Source of the DNA: an uncultured Porphyromonadaceae bacterium
GTDB lineage: Bacteria > Bacteroidota > Bacteroidia > Bacteroidales > Muribaculaceae
DNA length: 64,000 nt
NCBI GenBank assembly: GCA_947573485.1
Contig: CANPGB010000010.1
Location: 43,243 to 107,242, forward strand
Reading direction: 5' to 3'
The position numbers and the translations under genes are program-made. The notes beneath the pieces were generated by a model, which was not told the DNA's origin, did no database searches, and worked only from the letters and a program-made list of their open reading frames with translations. This document shows, piece by piece, positions 9,015 to 18,529 of this stretch (positions are counted from its first letter, which is position 1; each line of letters begins with the position of its first letter).

Positions 9015-9037
9015 ACAACATCAGGGACATTTAATTC

Positions 9038-9847
9038 TTATTTCTCGAAAGGATTTCCTTTAGGGTCGCGGCTCACCACATAGCGGAAAGCCTGAAGAGT
9101 GAGAAGATTCTGAGTGGCATCGGTAAACTCGCGGTCGCCGTGCCCGTAATTGAGGTATACCATACGGTAATTCTTGTTGCGCCATGCTACGGGGAAGTCG
9201 CCATGGCGTATAATATCTTTAATGCCAAGTGGATAGTTCTTGGGCGAAATCGAGGCGAGAATCTCCACGTCGCTGTTGCTGCGGGGCGAGGGGTTCCACT
9301 GGTACCACTCGCTCTCGGGAGCGACAAACGACGAGGGTATGTTGCGGGTGATGTCGCTGTCGGTGGTGTCGAGTTCGAGCAACACGCATTGCGGGGGCCA
9401 GTTGTTGCAGTAGAAAGTTCCGCAGCCTAAAAATTTGTTGAGCCACGGCCAATGGGTGTTGGCATCGTTGTAGGCCGCTGCATGAAAGCCGAGCCAGCCG
9501 CCCCCGTTCTCCATATATTTCTCGAAGGCAGCACGCCCCTCTGCGGTGGAGGGTGCCGCGTTGATGGCTATTATCACGCTGTATTGCTGCAGGTTTTCGT
9601 AGCTGCGGGTGTCGAGGTCGGTTGTGGTCTCAAGAATCCAGCCGTCGCCGTAGGTGAGGCGGGTGAAGAAGTCAATTGCCTGGTTGGCAAACTGCACATG
9701 AGCCTCCTCGGCAGTGTCGGAGTAGTAGAGAAGTGCCTTGAAGCGGGGTGCGCGTGCATAATTGGCAGGATATGAGGCGTCTTGCGCCATAGAGCCGAGG
9801 CACACGCCAAGGCAGAGCATCAGTAGTATATTTCGTATTATTTTCAT
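9038..9847 (-). CDS. Secreted ThuA-like (trehalose-utilisation-type) protein
   Basis: The 269-residue protein has a signal peptide (about 1-21, ending SMAQ) and one ThuA-like domain, a class I glutamine-amidotransferase-like flavodoxin fold. Key blocks are FKALLYYSDTAEEAHVQ, VIIAINAAP, GGGWLGFHAAAYN and FPVAWRNKNYRMVYLNYGHGD. ThuA proteins are linked to sugar metabolism, but the reaction of secreted forms is unsettled. Its ATG overlaps the GH9 stop as ATGA, so the two are almost certainly translated together. The C-terminal half of the GH18 protein at 18530-20254 carries the same fold, so two ThuA domains serve this locus. Confidence 0.85.
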   Translation of the reverse strand: MKIIRNILLMLCLGVCLGSMAQDASYPANYARAPRFKALLYYSDTAEEAHVQFANQAIDFFTRLTYGDGWILETTTDLDTRSYENLQQYSVIIAINAAPSTAEGRAAFEKYMENGGGWLGFHAAAYNDANTHWPWLNKFLGCGTFYCNNWPPQCVLLELDTTDSDITRNIPSSFVAPESEWYQWNPSPRSNSDVEILASISPKNYPLGIKDIIRHGDFPVAWRNKNYRMVYLNYGHGDREFTDATQNLLTLQAFRYVVSRDPKGNPFEK

Positions 9848-12198
9848 GATAATGAATTAAAACGTTCTGTTTCAGCTATCAACGACAACCATTTACCCGC
9901 CGAGGTGAGCCACACCTCTTTATAGCAGGCATTGTTGATCTGCGGCCAGTAGGGCTCGTCGCTGTCGCCAAGGCTGCGTATACCCACAGGCATGGCGCCC
10001 GTGATGCGGCCCGACGAGAAATTGTTCAGCTCGGGGTAGCGCGAGCCCTCGCCATAGATCAACGATTGCCCGAAAGGATTCTTGCCCGCTATCCAGTAGA
10101 GTTGCTCGCGGGCAATGTCGAGGAGCTCGGCATCGTGGAGGTAGTTGGCGCATATGGCAGCCGACTTGCCCATGGATGTGTGCACGGCGATATTGCCGTT
10201 GAAGATATTGAACCACACCGGGAAACGCTTCACAAAATAGCCCGGTGCCACTGCCTCGCCTCCCTTGGCCTGGGCGGCAAAACGCTCGGGAGCATCGGCG
10301 GGCGGGAAGAGGTGCACGGCATAGAAGGCCTCGGTATCCGAGGGTTCATCGTCGCTGTATATGCCTGCGGGAATCATGCCGTAGGGAGCGGTGTACTTCA
10401 TCAATGCTTTCAGATAGCCCGCGTAATCACTCACGGCTGCATGCCAGCGCCCGAACGACGGGTGCTCGGGTTGGGTGCGGCAGAGAGCAGTCAGAGCCTC
10501 CATATATATCTGGTCGCGCGACTGGTGTATGAAGTGTACGGGCGTGCGTTTCTCGGGCGTGCGGTAGAAGAAACCTTTTATACCGCAATCGCCGGGAGCT
10601 TCGTCGCAACGGCAATCGAGTACATACTCGGCATAGCGCGCCGCATCGGCGGCATAGGCTTCCTTGCCCGTTAGACGGTATAGCATTGAGGCTGCCCACG
10701 ACGCCGTGGCCATATGTTGGCTCTCGCTTGTGCAGTAGGTGTGTTCATAGGGGTTTATCCACCCTCCGAAACCGTCGGCGGCAAAGCGTCGGCAGGCAAA
10801 GGCATAGTCTTCCTCGGCCACCTTGCCAAGGTACTCGGCAAGCATGGGGTCGCCTTCGAGTTCGCGGGCGGCATAGGCTTCATAGGCCGCATAGAGATAA
10901 TTGTCGTAGGCAACGTCCTGCACACGCACGCTTGTGATATCGTCGTGCGTGCCGTGGGCGCCGTCCTGCCATATGAGCAAACCCATGCTGCTGGCGTGAA
11001 AACCATCGCCGAAGCGGTTGCGAAGCACAAATTCAATTCCCCAAAGTGCCTCTTCGCGCAGGCGTGACGCCAGCAGCGGGTTGCTATTCTTTTTGGCGCG
11101 GCTAAGCTCAAGAAGCGAGTGAGCCACGTCGGCTGTCTGGAGGGTCTGCTGCGAGAGGTCGCCCGCATCATGCCAGCCGCCGCTGTATATGCGCCGCTCG
11201 CCGTTGTGCTCGCTCATGAGGTCGGTGTGGCACTGCGAGTGCACTCCGGGCACGGGATAGCCGCAGCGCATGCAGAATATGAAATTCAACACTTTCCAGC
11301 ACGAGGGGTCCCAGAGCTCGGCGCCACCTATTGTAAAAGGTGCCGAATCTATGCCGCCGGCAGTGATACGGTAGGTGCCGCAGCGCTGCAGTGGCGAGAA
11401 ATCCATTACGCCGAAAGTGCCGATAGTGGTGCTCTGCGGACTTACCTTACCGGCGAAAGCGCAGCTGCCGTCGCTAAGGTCGATAATCTCAAAAGCTGTG
11501 CCTGCAGGCATGGTCGCAGGCGACACTATGGCCGTTTTCGTGCCCTCGGAGGCGTATCCGCTCATCGAGTGTATGAGTCGCCCCTCGGGAGCTGCCCAAC
11601 CGCTCACCTTTTCGGTGTCGGCCACACGCTGTGCCTCCACACGCCTGATGCGGAAGGCCACGCTGTCGGCTGTGGTCATATCGCGGCCGTTCAGCGAGAA
11701 CGACAGCGAGAGTTCGTTTATGGCGTCGCGCCTGAAATCGCCTATTTCAAGAAAACAGCGGTTGGCGCGGTAATTGTCTAATATAATGAGGTGTGCGCCG
11801 GTGGGCGGGTTGAAACCCTCGCCGGCATGCCCCGCGGCATTTTTGAAACTGAGATTGAGGCTCACCACCCTGCATCCGGGGCATTGCGGTTCTATTTCGA
11901 GCTCAATACGGTTATAATCTTCAAGTGAGATATCAGGGAGTAAGAGAGTGGCCACGGCATGGCCGTAGAGGGCGTAGTCGGGGTCGTCGGGGCTGCCTTT
12001 GGCACGACGGCTGCCGGTGTTGACGGCTGCCGTGAGCACAGGGTCGCCTTCGGCCCATAGCAGGGAACCTTCGCCACGGGCTTGCCACTGCCCTTCGAGA
12101 GGCAGTGCCGATAGCACAGGCTTGGCTGCAGCCTCGGCTTCGAGCGACTTCGAGGTGTCGGGGAGCAGAGGCGAGTGCACGTAGCCGCTCTCAACCAA
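9844..12198 (-). CDS. Glycoside hydrolase family 9 enzyme with N-terminal Ig-like domain (candidate exo-beta-glucosaminidase)
   Basis: At least 784 residues are encoded. An N-terminal beta-sandwich and a CelD-type Ig-like domain (about 210-295) precede the GH9 (alpha/alpha)6 barrel (about 300-780). GGWHDAGDLSQQ gives the conserved catalytic-base Asp pair of GH9, and NPFGQSLIYGEGSRYPE resembles the C-terminal block. The first conventional start is TTG at 12198, but the open frame upstream to about 12270 encodes a signal-peptide-like segment (ILRHITIISLLAAIAVTAAP) with no ATG, GTG or TTG. GH9 is best known for endoglucanases, but some members encoded in chitin-utilisation operons are exo-beta-D-glucosaminidases, which fits the amino-sugar genes here. 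That activity is inference. Confidence 0.86.
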   Translation of the reverse strand: MVESGYVHSPLLPDTSKSLEAEAAAKPVLSALPLEGQWQARGEGSLLWAEGDPVLTAAVNTGSRRAKGSPDDPDYALYGHAVATLLLPDISLEDYNRIELEIEPQCPGCRVVSLNLSFKNAAGHAGEGFNPPTGAHLIILDNYRANRCFLEIGDFRRDAINELSLSFSLNGRDMTTADSVAFRIRRVEAQRVADTEKVSGWAAPEGRLIHSMSGYASEGTKTAIVSPATMPAGTAFEIIDLSDGSCAFAGKVSPQSTTIGTFGVMDFSPLQRCGTYRITAGGIDSAPFTIGGAELWDPSCWKVLNFIFCMRCGYPVPGVHSQCHTDLMSEHNGERRIYSGGWHDAGDLSQQTLQTADVAHSLLELSRAKKNSNPLLASRLREEALWGIEFVLRNRFGDGFHASSMGLLIWQDGAHGTHDDITSVRVQDVAYDNYLYAAYEAYAARELEGDPMLAEYLGKVAEEDYAFACRRFAADGFGGWINPYEHTYCTSESQHMATASWAASMLYRLTGKEAYAADAARYAEYVLDCRCDEAPGDCGIKGFFYRTPEKRTPVHFIHQSRDQIYMEALTALCRTQPEHPSFGRWHAAVSDYAGYLKALMKYTAPYGMIPAGIYSDDEPSDTEAFYAVHLFPPADAPERFAAQAKGGEAVAPGYFVKRFPVWFNIFNGNIAVHTSMGKSAAICANYLHDAELLDIAREQLYWIAGKNPFGQSLIYGEGSRYPELNNFSSGRITGAMPVGIRSLGDSDEPYWPQINNACYKEVWLTSAGKWLSLIAETERFNSLS

Positions 12199-12274
12199 GA
12201 GGCTGTCGAGCGGAGCTGCCGTAACGGCTATCGCTGCAAGAAGTGATATGATAGTTATGTGTCGCAGAATCTTG

Positions 12275-12324
12275 AAAAATGTGGGGGTGCCGGCGTAAGG
12301 CCGGGCCGCACGCGCGGCACCCCC
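12275..12324 (-). terminator. Intrinsic terminator between the SusCD-lipoprotein unit and GH9
   Basis: Arms GGGGGTGCC (12283-12291) and GGCACCCCC (12316-12324) pair perfectly, with more GC pairing inside. On the minus strand ACATTTTTC follows. It may set lower expression of GH9-ThuA than of SusCD, as the GH9 coding frame begins almost inside the T-run. Confidence 0.78.
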
Positions 12325-12338
12325 GTGTTATGAAAAAG

Positions 12339-13274
12339 CTACTTCTTCACCTGGAAAGTCCAGTGTGTCGAGGGGATTCCCCAGCTGTCGTCGCAGATGA
12401 TGTGCGCACCGCCGCCACCGGGGGCGATGAGGATGAGGTGCTCGTCGTCGAGCATCGCTACATCGAAGTATGCGATAGGTATATCGAGATACCAGCTGTA
12501 CTGGCCGTCGACAACCTGGTGAGGCAGAGGTACATCAAGCTTCAGCTGACCTATCCACCCGATAGCGAGCTTCTCGGGTGTTGTGGTCGAGGTAAGGGCG
12601 AAAGTGCCTTTCTTCTCTGTGCCGTCGCTGTAGTGGATAGTGACGTTCGGACCGCCGTCGAGGTCGAATTTCACCCACTCGTCCATGGTCACCATCTGGC
12701 CTGTCCACTCGTCGGCCTGACCTATGCCGTAGCACAGCCAGTTGGGGCCGGTTGCCGACCAACCGTAGCCGCCGCCACCGACGCAGCCCCACGAGCCGTC
12801 GATATAGCCGCCGCCGTTACCGTCGGCCCACCATTGCCAGGTGCGGCCTTCCGAGGTGCCTGCGGTGAGGCAGCTCATGAGTGGGTCGATAGGAGTGTCG
12901 ATGTCGTCAACGCGCACCGGAATCTCAACAGGCACGAAGGTGCCCTCGTAGAGCATTGTGGCAGTGAAGGTGAGGTCGCCTGCGAAGGGCACCACTACCT
13001 CGGCCACGTTGTCGGTGCCGCAGTTGAGCATCAGGGTGCCCACCATGTAGTCAAGGCGGCACGCATAGCCCGAGTTGTTTATCACGCGGATTTTATTGGA
13101 GTGGTTGCTGCCGTTGTCATATGTGAAAGCGGCTGCATACTGCTTTGCCACGGCTTCGGTGTCGGCACCTATGCCTGCAAAGGCGTCGTGGTCGTCGCTT
13201 ACCTGGGTGTGGATGCACGAGCTCAAACCGAGCACGGCAGCTGCCCCGAGCAATAAGATATATTTAGTTTTCAT
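12339..13274 (-). CDS. Surface lipoprotein downstream of SusD (candidate glycan-binding protein)
   Basis: The 311-residue protein begins MKTKYILLLGAAAVLGLSSC with a lipobox Cys at residue 20, so it is a lipoprotein; the start at 13274 is preferred over one three codons upstream. The N-terminal part (about 30-125) looks like a BACON/Ig-type beta-sandwich. The rest is Gly-, Trp- and Tyr-rich (RTWQWWADGNGGGYIDGSWG, GYGWSATGPNWLCYG), giving exposed aromatic residues suited to carbohydrate stacking. It is the third gene of a SusC-SusD-lipoprotein operon, the usual place for a SusE-like surface glycan-binding protein, and it ends at a terminator. No enzyme motif is seen. Confidence 0.75.
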   Translation of the reverse strand: MKTKYILLLGAAAVLGLSSCIHTQVSDDHDAFAGIGADTEAVAKQYAAAFTYDNGSNHSNKIRVINNSGYACRLDYMVGTLMLNCGTDNVAEVVVPFAGDLTFTATMLYEGTFVPVEIPVRVDDIDTPIDPLMSCLTAGTSEGRTWQWWADGNGGGYIDGSWGCVGGGGYGWSATGPNWLCYGIGQADEWTGQMVTMDEWVKFDLDGGPNVTIHYSDGTEKKGTFALTSTTTPEKLAIGWIGQLKLDVPLPHQVVDGQYSWYLDIPIAYFDVAMLDDEHLILIAPGGGGAHIICDDSWGIPSTHWTFQVKK

Positions 13275-13292
13275 TGCTGACAATAGTGTTGA

Positions 13293-15089
13293 TTAGTAGG
13301 GTGATGAGTAGTTGCCTTCCGAGGTGCTCCAGCCGGCGTTCTGCTTGAGCATACCTTCCGACTTCTGTATTTCGTCGTCGGGGATAGGGAGCAGACCCTT
13401 GGTTTCGGCGCGGTAGGGTACCGATATGCGGCGCAGGCTGCCGTCGCAGTAGCATTCCACATTGGTGCGGTGCTGGTCGATAAGGTTAAGCATGCCCCAG
13501 CGCTTGAGGTCGAAGAAGCGGTGGCCTTCAAAGGCGAGCTCCCAGCGGCGTTCGTTGCGGAGGTTTTCATCGCTGTAGCCAACGGCGTCGAGGCCTACAC
13601 GGGCGCGGACACGGTTGATGCCGGTGGCGGTGCCGGTGAGCTCGGAGTGCATGAGGAGTACGTCGGCGAAGCGGATAGAGAACTCATCCATGAAGTTGCA
13701 CGACATATAGTCGTTGTCGGAGGCGTGGATGCCGGGGTACATATACCAGTAGAGCGAGATGGCACCGGGGCCGTTCTGGGCGTCTTTCGACTCAACTTCG
13801 TTGGAGTGGACGTTGACGGCGATATACTTCTTGTTGAAAAGGTGGGTGTCTTCTACCTGGTGGCCGCCGTTTTCGTGGTAAATCATACCTTCTTCGGGGT
13901 CGTCCATATTAAGGATAGAGGCTTTACGGCGGGGGTCGGCCGAAGGCCAGGTGTTGTAGATGTCGGGGGTGATTGTTCCGCCACCCCAGCCGGTACCGAA
14001 GGGATATACACCGCCCCAGCCGTCACCGTCGGTGTTGGGGTTGTCGGCGTCCTGGTAGCGGGGACTGAAGAAGAGCACCGTGAGGTTGCGGGCATAGTAC
14101 TGCTGGCCCCAGGCGTGCTTGTGGGCGAAGAGTACCTCGGGATTGTCGCGGTAACCGGCGGTGCGTTCCTCGCCGTCGTTGAGGCGCCAGCCCTGCCAGC
14201 CTGCGCAGTCGCCAAGCCAGCTGTAACCTTCTTTCTTGTTGATCCAGTAGTCACCGGCTGCCGAGTAAGCCCAGAGGTCGCCGAACTTGGGGGTAAGGTC
14301 GTGACCCGACTTGTTGATGCAGTCTTCGAGGTGCGCTACAACCTGGCTCTTGCCCAGGGTGGTGCCGTCGGGGAGGGTGATTTCGCTCTTGTTGTATACG
14401 CCGGTGTAGTAGAGATACATGCGGGCGAGCATGGCCTGGGCGGCCCAGCGGGTGGCATGGCCGTCGGTACCTACGCCGTTAAGACCGGCGTGCGCAGTGG
14501 CAGGAAGAAGCTCCATTGCCTGCAGGAAGTCGGCGGCAATCTGACCGAAAGCTTCGTCCACCGGAGCCTGCGGGAGGTTGGCGGGCTCGGGAGCAAGCGG
14601 CATGGGCACGTTTTCGAAGAAACGTACGAGATCGTAGTAGTAATAGGCGCGCATGAAGTAAGCCTCGCCCATTATGCGGTCGTGGGCGTCGGTGTCGCCT
14701 GCCCAATCGATTACATTTTCTACCGAGATAAGGTAGTTGCAGCGGTAGATGCCCTGGTACATGCGGCTCCAGAAACCCGAGTACATGTTGTCGTCGGTCT
14801 TCTTGAAGTTGGCTATCGACTGTGCAAGGGCGTCGTCCTTACCGGCGGCGCCGAGGCGCTCGTCGCTGAGAAGTTCGGCCACGAATAGGGGGTTGTTCTG
14901 GGGTGCGTCGCAGTCACCCATTACGGGACGGTAGATCCCCGTGAGGATTTCCTGCGCATCGCTCACATTCGACGGGAAGTTGCTTGAGTCCTTCGACGTC
15001 AGGTTGTCGGTGTCGAGGAAGCTCTCGGCGCAGCCTGCCAGAAGCATTGCAGCGCTTATGCCGCAAAATATTTTTTTGATATTCATCAT
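13293..15089 (-). CDS. SusD/RagB-family outer-membrane nutrient-binding lipoprotein
   Basis: The 598-residue protein has a lipoprotein signal (MNIKKIFCGISAAMLLAGC), followed by ESFLDTDNLT, the typical SusD start. The N-terminal helical region (about 45-330) includes YFMRAYYYYDLVRFFENVPM, a signature TPR-like block of the family. The C-terminal part has FADVLLMHSELTGTATGINRVRARVGL and NERRWELAFEGHRFFDLKRW, the RagB/SusD C-terminal domain. SusD acts as a lid on the SusC channel and captures glycan at the cell surface. It lies six bases after the SusC stop, in the same transcript, so the pair is a transport unit, presumably for a GlcNAc- or GlcN-rich glycan given the neighbours. Start may be the first or second of two adjacent ATG codons. 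Confidence 0.95.
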   Translation of the reverse strand: MMNIKKIFCGISAAMLLAGCAESFLDTDNLTSKDSSNFPSNVSDAQEILTGIYRPVMGDCDAPQNNPLFVAELLSDERLGAAGKDDALAQSIANFKKTDDNMYSGFWSRMYQGIYRCNYLISVENVIDWAGDTDAHDRIMGEAYFMRAYYYYDLVRFFENVPMPLAPEPANLPQAPVDEAFGQIAADFLQAMELLPATAHAGLNGVGTDGHATRWAAQAMLARMYLYYTGVYNKSEITLPDGTTLGKSQVVAHLEDCINKSGHDLTPKFGDLWAYSAAGDYWINKKEGYSWLGDCAGWQGWRLNDGEERTAGYRDNPEVLFAHKHAWGQQYYARNLTVLFFSPRYQDADNPNTDGDGWGGVYPFGTGWGGGTITPDIYNTWPSADPRRKASILNMDDPEEGMIYHENGGHQVEDTHLFNKKYIAVNVHSNEVESKDAQNGPGAISLYWYMYPGIHASDNDYMSCNFMDEFSIRFADVLLMHSELTGTATGINRVRARVGLDAVGYSDENLRNERRWELAFEGHRFFDLKRWGMLNLIDQHRTNVECYCDGSLRRISVPYRAETKGLLPIPDDEIQKSEGMLKQNAGWSTSEGNYSSPY

Positions 15090-15095
15090 GACACT

Positions 15096-18000
15096 TTAGA
15101 ATTTAAGGTTAACACCAACGAGGAAGGTGCGGCTTGCGGGGTAGAAGCCCTGGTCGACGCCCTGGGCCCATGCGGTGTTGCCCCAGTTGCCGTCAGTACC
15201 GATTTCGGGGTCAAAGCCCTTGTAGTTGGTGATTGTGAAGAGATTGTTGGCGCTCACGTAGAGGCGTACCTGCGAGAGGGGCATGCGCGGGAAGAGGCTC
15301 TTGAAGTCGTAGCCCAAGGTAAGGCTCTGCAGGCGGAAGTAGTCGGCGTTATCAACGTAGATGTCGCTGATGTAGAGCCAGTTGGTGTTTGAGGCTGTCG
15401 AGGGCTTGGGATAGCGGTTCGAGGTGCCTTCGCCGTGCCACACCTGAGAGGCGAGGTTGTAGGTCCAGTTGTCGAAGCCCGAGCTGGTGTGGTCGCGGTA
15501 ACAGTTGGCAATCTGCTGGCCGAAAGCGCCGTAACCGCTGATACCGAGGTCAAAGCCCTTGTAGAAGAACTGGAGGTTGATACCCATGGTAACGTCAGGG
15601 TGCGGGTCGCCGATGTTCATCTTGTCGTTGTCGCTGATCTGGCCGTCGCCGTCGCGGTCGAAGAAGATGAGGTCGCCCGGAGTGGCCGTGGGCATAATCT
15701 TGTTACCGTCGGCAGTGACATATGCGTCGATCTGCTCCTGGTTCTGGAATACGCCGAGGGTCTTGTAGCCGTAGAAGTAGCCTATAGGCTGGCCTACCTG
15801 GATGCGCGAGATATAGCCCGTGTTCTGGAGAACTGCGTCGCCGGGGCCGTTGATGCTGCCCGAGTCGTTGGCAAGACGCGTAACCTTATTCTTGTTGTAG
15901 GTCATGTTCACGCCTATGCTGTAGCCGAAGTCGTTAACTTGGTCGTTCCAGTTGAGCCCGAGCTCTATACCCTGGTTGAGCACGTCGCCACCGTTGATTG
16001 TGGGGGCGCCGGTGCCGTAGGAGGCGAGGATAGGAGCATTTACGAGCCAGTCTTTGGTGGTCTTGCGGTACCAGTCGAACACGAGGCCGAGACGGCTGTG
16101 GAGGAAGCGGGCGTCAACACCGATATCCCACTGGTCGGAGCGCTCCCATGTCAGGTCGGGGTTAGCGATTTTGTTGGGGTAGGAGCCGATTATCTTGCCT
16201 ACCTTGTCGTCGCCGAAGAAGTAGTCGGCACCGCCGATTGCGATAGTGGCGAGGTACTGGAAGTTGGCAATGTTGCAGTTACCGTTCTGACCCCAGCTTG
16301 CGCGGAGTTTGAGCTGGTTGAGCCAGTTGCGGGTACCTTCCATGAAGTTTTCCTGGTCGATGTTCCAACCTGCCGAGAAAGCGGGGAAGTAGCCCCAGCG
16401 GTGACCGCGGGCGAAGTTCGACGAACCGTCGGCACGGAGCGAGGCCGTTGCCATATACTTGCCGTCGTAGTCGTAGTTGATACGGCCGAAGTAAGAGTTG
16501 ATGGCTCCCTTGCCGCTCGGCCAACCGCCGATGCCCCAGGCTGCGCCTTCGTAGTCGGTGGCAAGCGATGTGCCGTTGCCTATATAGGCGTGCAACCAAT
16601 CGCCGAAGGTGTTGTCTTTACGCGAGGCTGATACGCCTTCGCCGTAGCCCCATTTCTCGGCCGACATACCTAAGAGGGCGGTGAGGTTGTTCTTCTCTAC
16701 CGAGAAGCTGTACTGGATAGTGTTCTCCCACGACCAGCTGAAGTCGTTGCTTGAGCTCTGGTTGATTTGGTCGGTGGTTACCGTGCCGAAGGGAGTGTCG
16801 TTATAAGGGGTAGTGTAGCTGCGCGAGGTGCCTCCGTAGTAGCCGAAGCCGAAGTTGGTGCGCAGTATGAGTCGGTCGATAGGCTCGAGCTGGAGGTAGA
16901 AGTTACCGCGTGCGGCGTAGCCTTTGGAGTTGTTTTGGTCGGCACCGCCGCGGGTAGCTCCGCGCACGGGGTTGGCCTGTGAGTCGTTGAGCCAGCTTGC
17001 ACCCTTGGTGAGCTCGCCGTTCTCGTCGAGCAGAGGCATCAGGGGCGAAGCCTTGAGGGCTGTGCGCACGGTGTTGCTCCATGCGCCGCCGGTGCTGATA
17101 GCGTCGAGGCCGTCTTTGTTCACATAGCGGAGCATGAGGTTCTGGCCGAATTTGAGAAGGTTGCGCTGGCCTACCTTGATAAGGTTCCAGTCGGAGTTGA
17201 TGCGGGCGGTGAAGCGCTGGTACTTGGAGTCAATCCAGTCGCGGAGCATGACACCCTCCTGCTCGGTGTAGCCTAAGCCTATCGAGTAGGTGCCCAATTG
17301 CGAGCCGCCCGAAACGCCGAAGTTGTAGCTCATCTGGGGAGCGTCTTTGCCAAGGAGTTCGCCGAGCCAGTCGGTGCCTTCCCAGCCGTTCTCAATCTGC
17401 TCCCATACGTTTGCGGGTACAAACGAGGCCCAGTCGAGGGGTGCATTGCCCTCGTACATGCGGGCGATGTCGTAGATGTACATATACTCTTTGGCGTTGA
17501 GCATCTGCGGGCGCTTGGCCACGTTCTGCCAGCCTACATAGGCATCGAAGCTTATGTTGGTGCGCCCTTCCGAGCCGTGCTTCGTGGTAACGAGGATAAC
17601 GCCGTTGGCAGCACGCGCACCGTAGATAGCGGTCGAGGCGGCGTCCTTGAGAACGTCGAGGGTCTCGATGTCGTTGGGGTTGAGGGCCTGAAGTTGGCTC
17701 ATGTCGCCCACGAGGCCGTCGATAACAACAATAGGATTGGTGTCGCCGTTGGTGCCCACACCGCGGATGTTCACCTTATAACCCGAGTCGGGCTTGCCGC
17801 CGAGGGCCATGATGTTGACACCGGGGGTCTGACCCTGGAGGGCGCCGATAGGGCTCACGGTGTTGCGGGCGGCAACGTCGTCGCCTTTAACCTGCACGGT
17901 GGCGCCGGTCACGAGTTTCTTTTTCTGAACACCGTAGCCGATAGCAACTACTTCATCGAGAACGGTCGAGTTCTCTTCCATAACGATACGCACATTGTCC

Positions 18001-18266
18001 ATGCCGCCCTTCACGGTGAGTGTCTGCGACTCGTAGCCTACATATGAAACCGTGATTTTGGAGTTGACTTCAACACGGATTGTAAATTTACCGTCGAGGT
18101 CAGTGACTGCGCCGCTGCGGGTTTCGCCCGAGCCCGAAGCCACACTGGCCCCTACCAATGGCTCGCCCGACGTGTCGACAACGACGCCATTTAATGAAAT
18201 CTGCTGCGCTCTCAGCGATACCATGCAGAGCAGCGCGCAAATCAGCAGAGTGATTCTTAATTTCAT
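15096..18266 (-). CDS. SusC/RagA-family TonB-linked outer-membrane transporter
   Basis: The 1056-residue protein has a signal peptide (about 1-20), a carboxypeptidase-regulatory-like domain (about 24-105), then a plug domain with GALQGQTPGVNIMALGG, VNIRGVGTNGDTNPIVVIDGL and VLKDAASTAIYGARAANGVI. The remainder is a 22-strand TonB-dependent barrel, ending ASRTFLVGVNLKF with the aromatic C-terminus of outer-membrane barrels. It imports oligosaccharides with the SusD partner encoded next. The gene opens the operon, 42 bases downstream of its predicted -7 box. The promoter carries the same upstream block as the ROK kinase operon 5 kb away, tying transport to catabolism. Confidence 0.96.
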   Translation of the reverse strand: MKLRITLLICALLCMVSLRAQQISLNGVVVDTSGEPLVGASVASGSGETRSGAVTDLDGKFTIRVEVNSKITVSYVGYESQTLTVKGGMDNVRIVMEENSTVLDEVVAIGYGVQKKKLVTGATVQVKGDDVAARNTVSPIGALQGQTPGVNIMALGGKPDSGYKVNIRGVGTNGDTNPIVVIDGLVGDMSQLQALNPNDIETLDVLKDAASTAIYGARAANGVILVTTKHGSEGRTNISFDAYVGWQNVAKRPQMLNAKEYMYIYDIARMYEGNAPLDWASFVPANVWEQIENGWEGTDWLGELLGKDAPQMSYNFGVSGGSQLGTYSIGLGYTEQEGVMLRDWIDSKYQRFTARINSDWNLIKVGQRNLLKFGQNLMLRYVNKDGLDAISTGGAWSNTVRTALKASPLMPLLDENGELTKGASWLNDSQANPVRGATRGGADQNNSKGYAARGNFYLQLEPIDRLILRTNFGFGYYGGTSRSYTTPYNDTPFGTVTTDQINQSSSNDFSWSWENTIQYSFSVEKNNLTALLGMSAEKWGYGEGVSASRKDNTFGDWLHAYIGNGTSLATDYEGAAWGIGGWPSGKGAINSYFGRINYDYDGKYMATASLRADGSSNFARGHRWGYFPAFSAGWNIDQENFMEGTRNWLNQLKLRASWGQNGNCNIANFQYLATIAIGGADYFFGDDKVGKIIGSYPNKIANPDLTWERSDQWDIGVDARFLHSRLGLVFDWYRKTTKDWLVNAPILASYGTGAPTINGGDVLNQGIELGLNWNDQVNDFGYSIGVNMTYNKNKVTRLANDSGSINGPGDAVLQNTGYISRIQVGQPIGYFYGYKTLGVFQNQEQIDAYVTADGNKIMPTATPGDLIFFDRDGDGQISDNDKMNIGDPHPDVTMGINLQFFYKGFDLGISGYGAFGQQIANCYRDHTSSGFDNWTYNLASQVWHGEGTSNRYPKPSTASNTNWLYISDIYVDNADYFRLQSLTLGYDFKSLFPRMPLSQVRLYVSANNLFTITNYKGFDPEIGTDGNWGNTAWAQGVDQGFYPASRTFLVGVNLKF

Positions 18267-18307
18267 GAGATTAGGTTTCTGGTTAATATTAGATTGGTTT
18301 GATGTTG

Positions 18308-18359
18308 CAAAATTAGGTTTGACCGCTGCCCGAGAGGTTCAAAATTCGTCAAAATTGGT
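18308..18359 (-). promoter_or_regulatory. SusC operon promoter with conserved upstream operator block
   Basis: On the minus strand the -7 box TAATTTTG is at 18315-18308. Starting 17 bases upstream is TTGAACCTCT (18342-18333), then 5 bases, then ATTTTGAC (18355-18348), preceded by ACC. AATTTTGA occurs twice here with a 10-base period, which suits tandem AraC-type HTH binding. The same arrangement with identical spacing is found at 23276-23327. Confidence 0.72.
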
Positions 18360-18424
18360 GTAAATATTGTAATAAACCTTTTCTGAGGCCTTTCAGAGCT
18401 TGTTCTGAACGCTTTGCAGGTTTG

Positions 18425-18457
18425 AAAAACGCGGAGGAAGCCCTGCAGCTCCCTCCG
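18425..18457 (-). terminator. Intrinsic terminator after the ROK-nagB-transporter-GH18 operon
   Basis: The hairpin has arms CGGAGG and CCTCCG (18432-18457) with an inner AGC/GCT stem, and TTTTT follows on the minus strand (18429-18425). It lies about 73 bases past the GH18 stop and before the SusC promoter, so the two units are separately transcribed. Confidence 0.72.
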
Positions 18458-18529
18458 TGAATACAAACCTTACCTATCTTGCTGCCGTCACCGGCAGTTT
18501 TAACATTTATATGAATAACAAACCTGTGT

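Noticed and set aside
13470..14888. A 472-codon plus-strand frame opposite the SusD gene
   Set aside because: It is the antisense shadow of a GC-rich gene; it lacks family motifs, while the minus strand encodes a full SusD protein. Similar long shadows at 126-1100, 1445-3040, 15435-16631, 18596-19735 and 61643-62701 were left out for the same reason.
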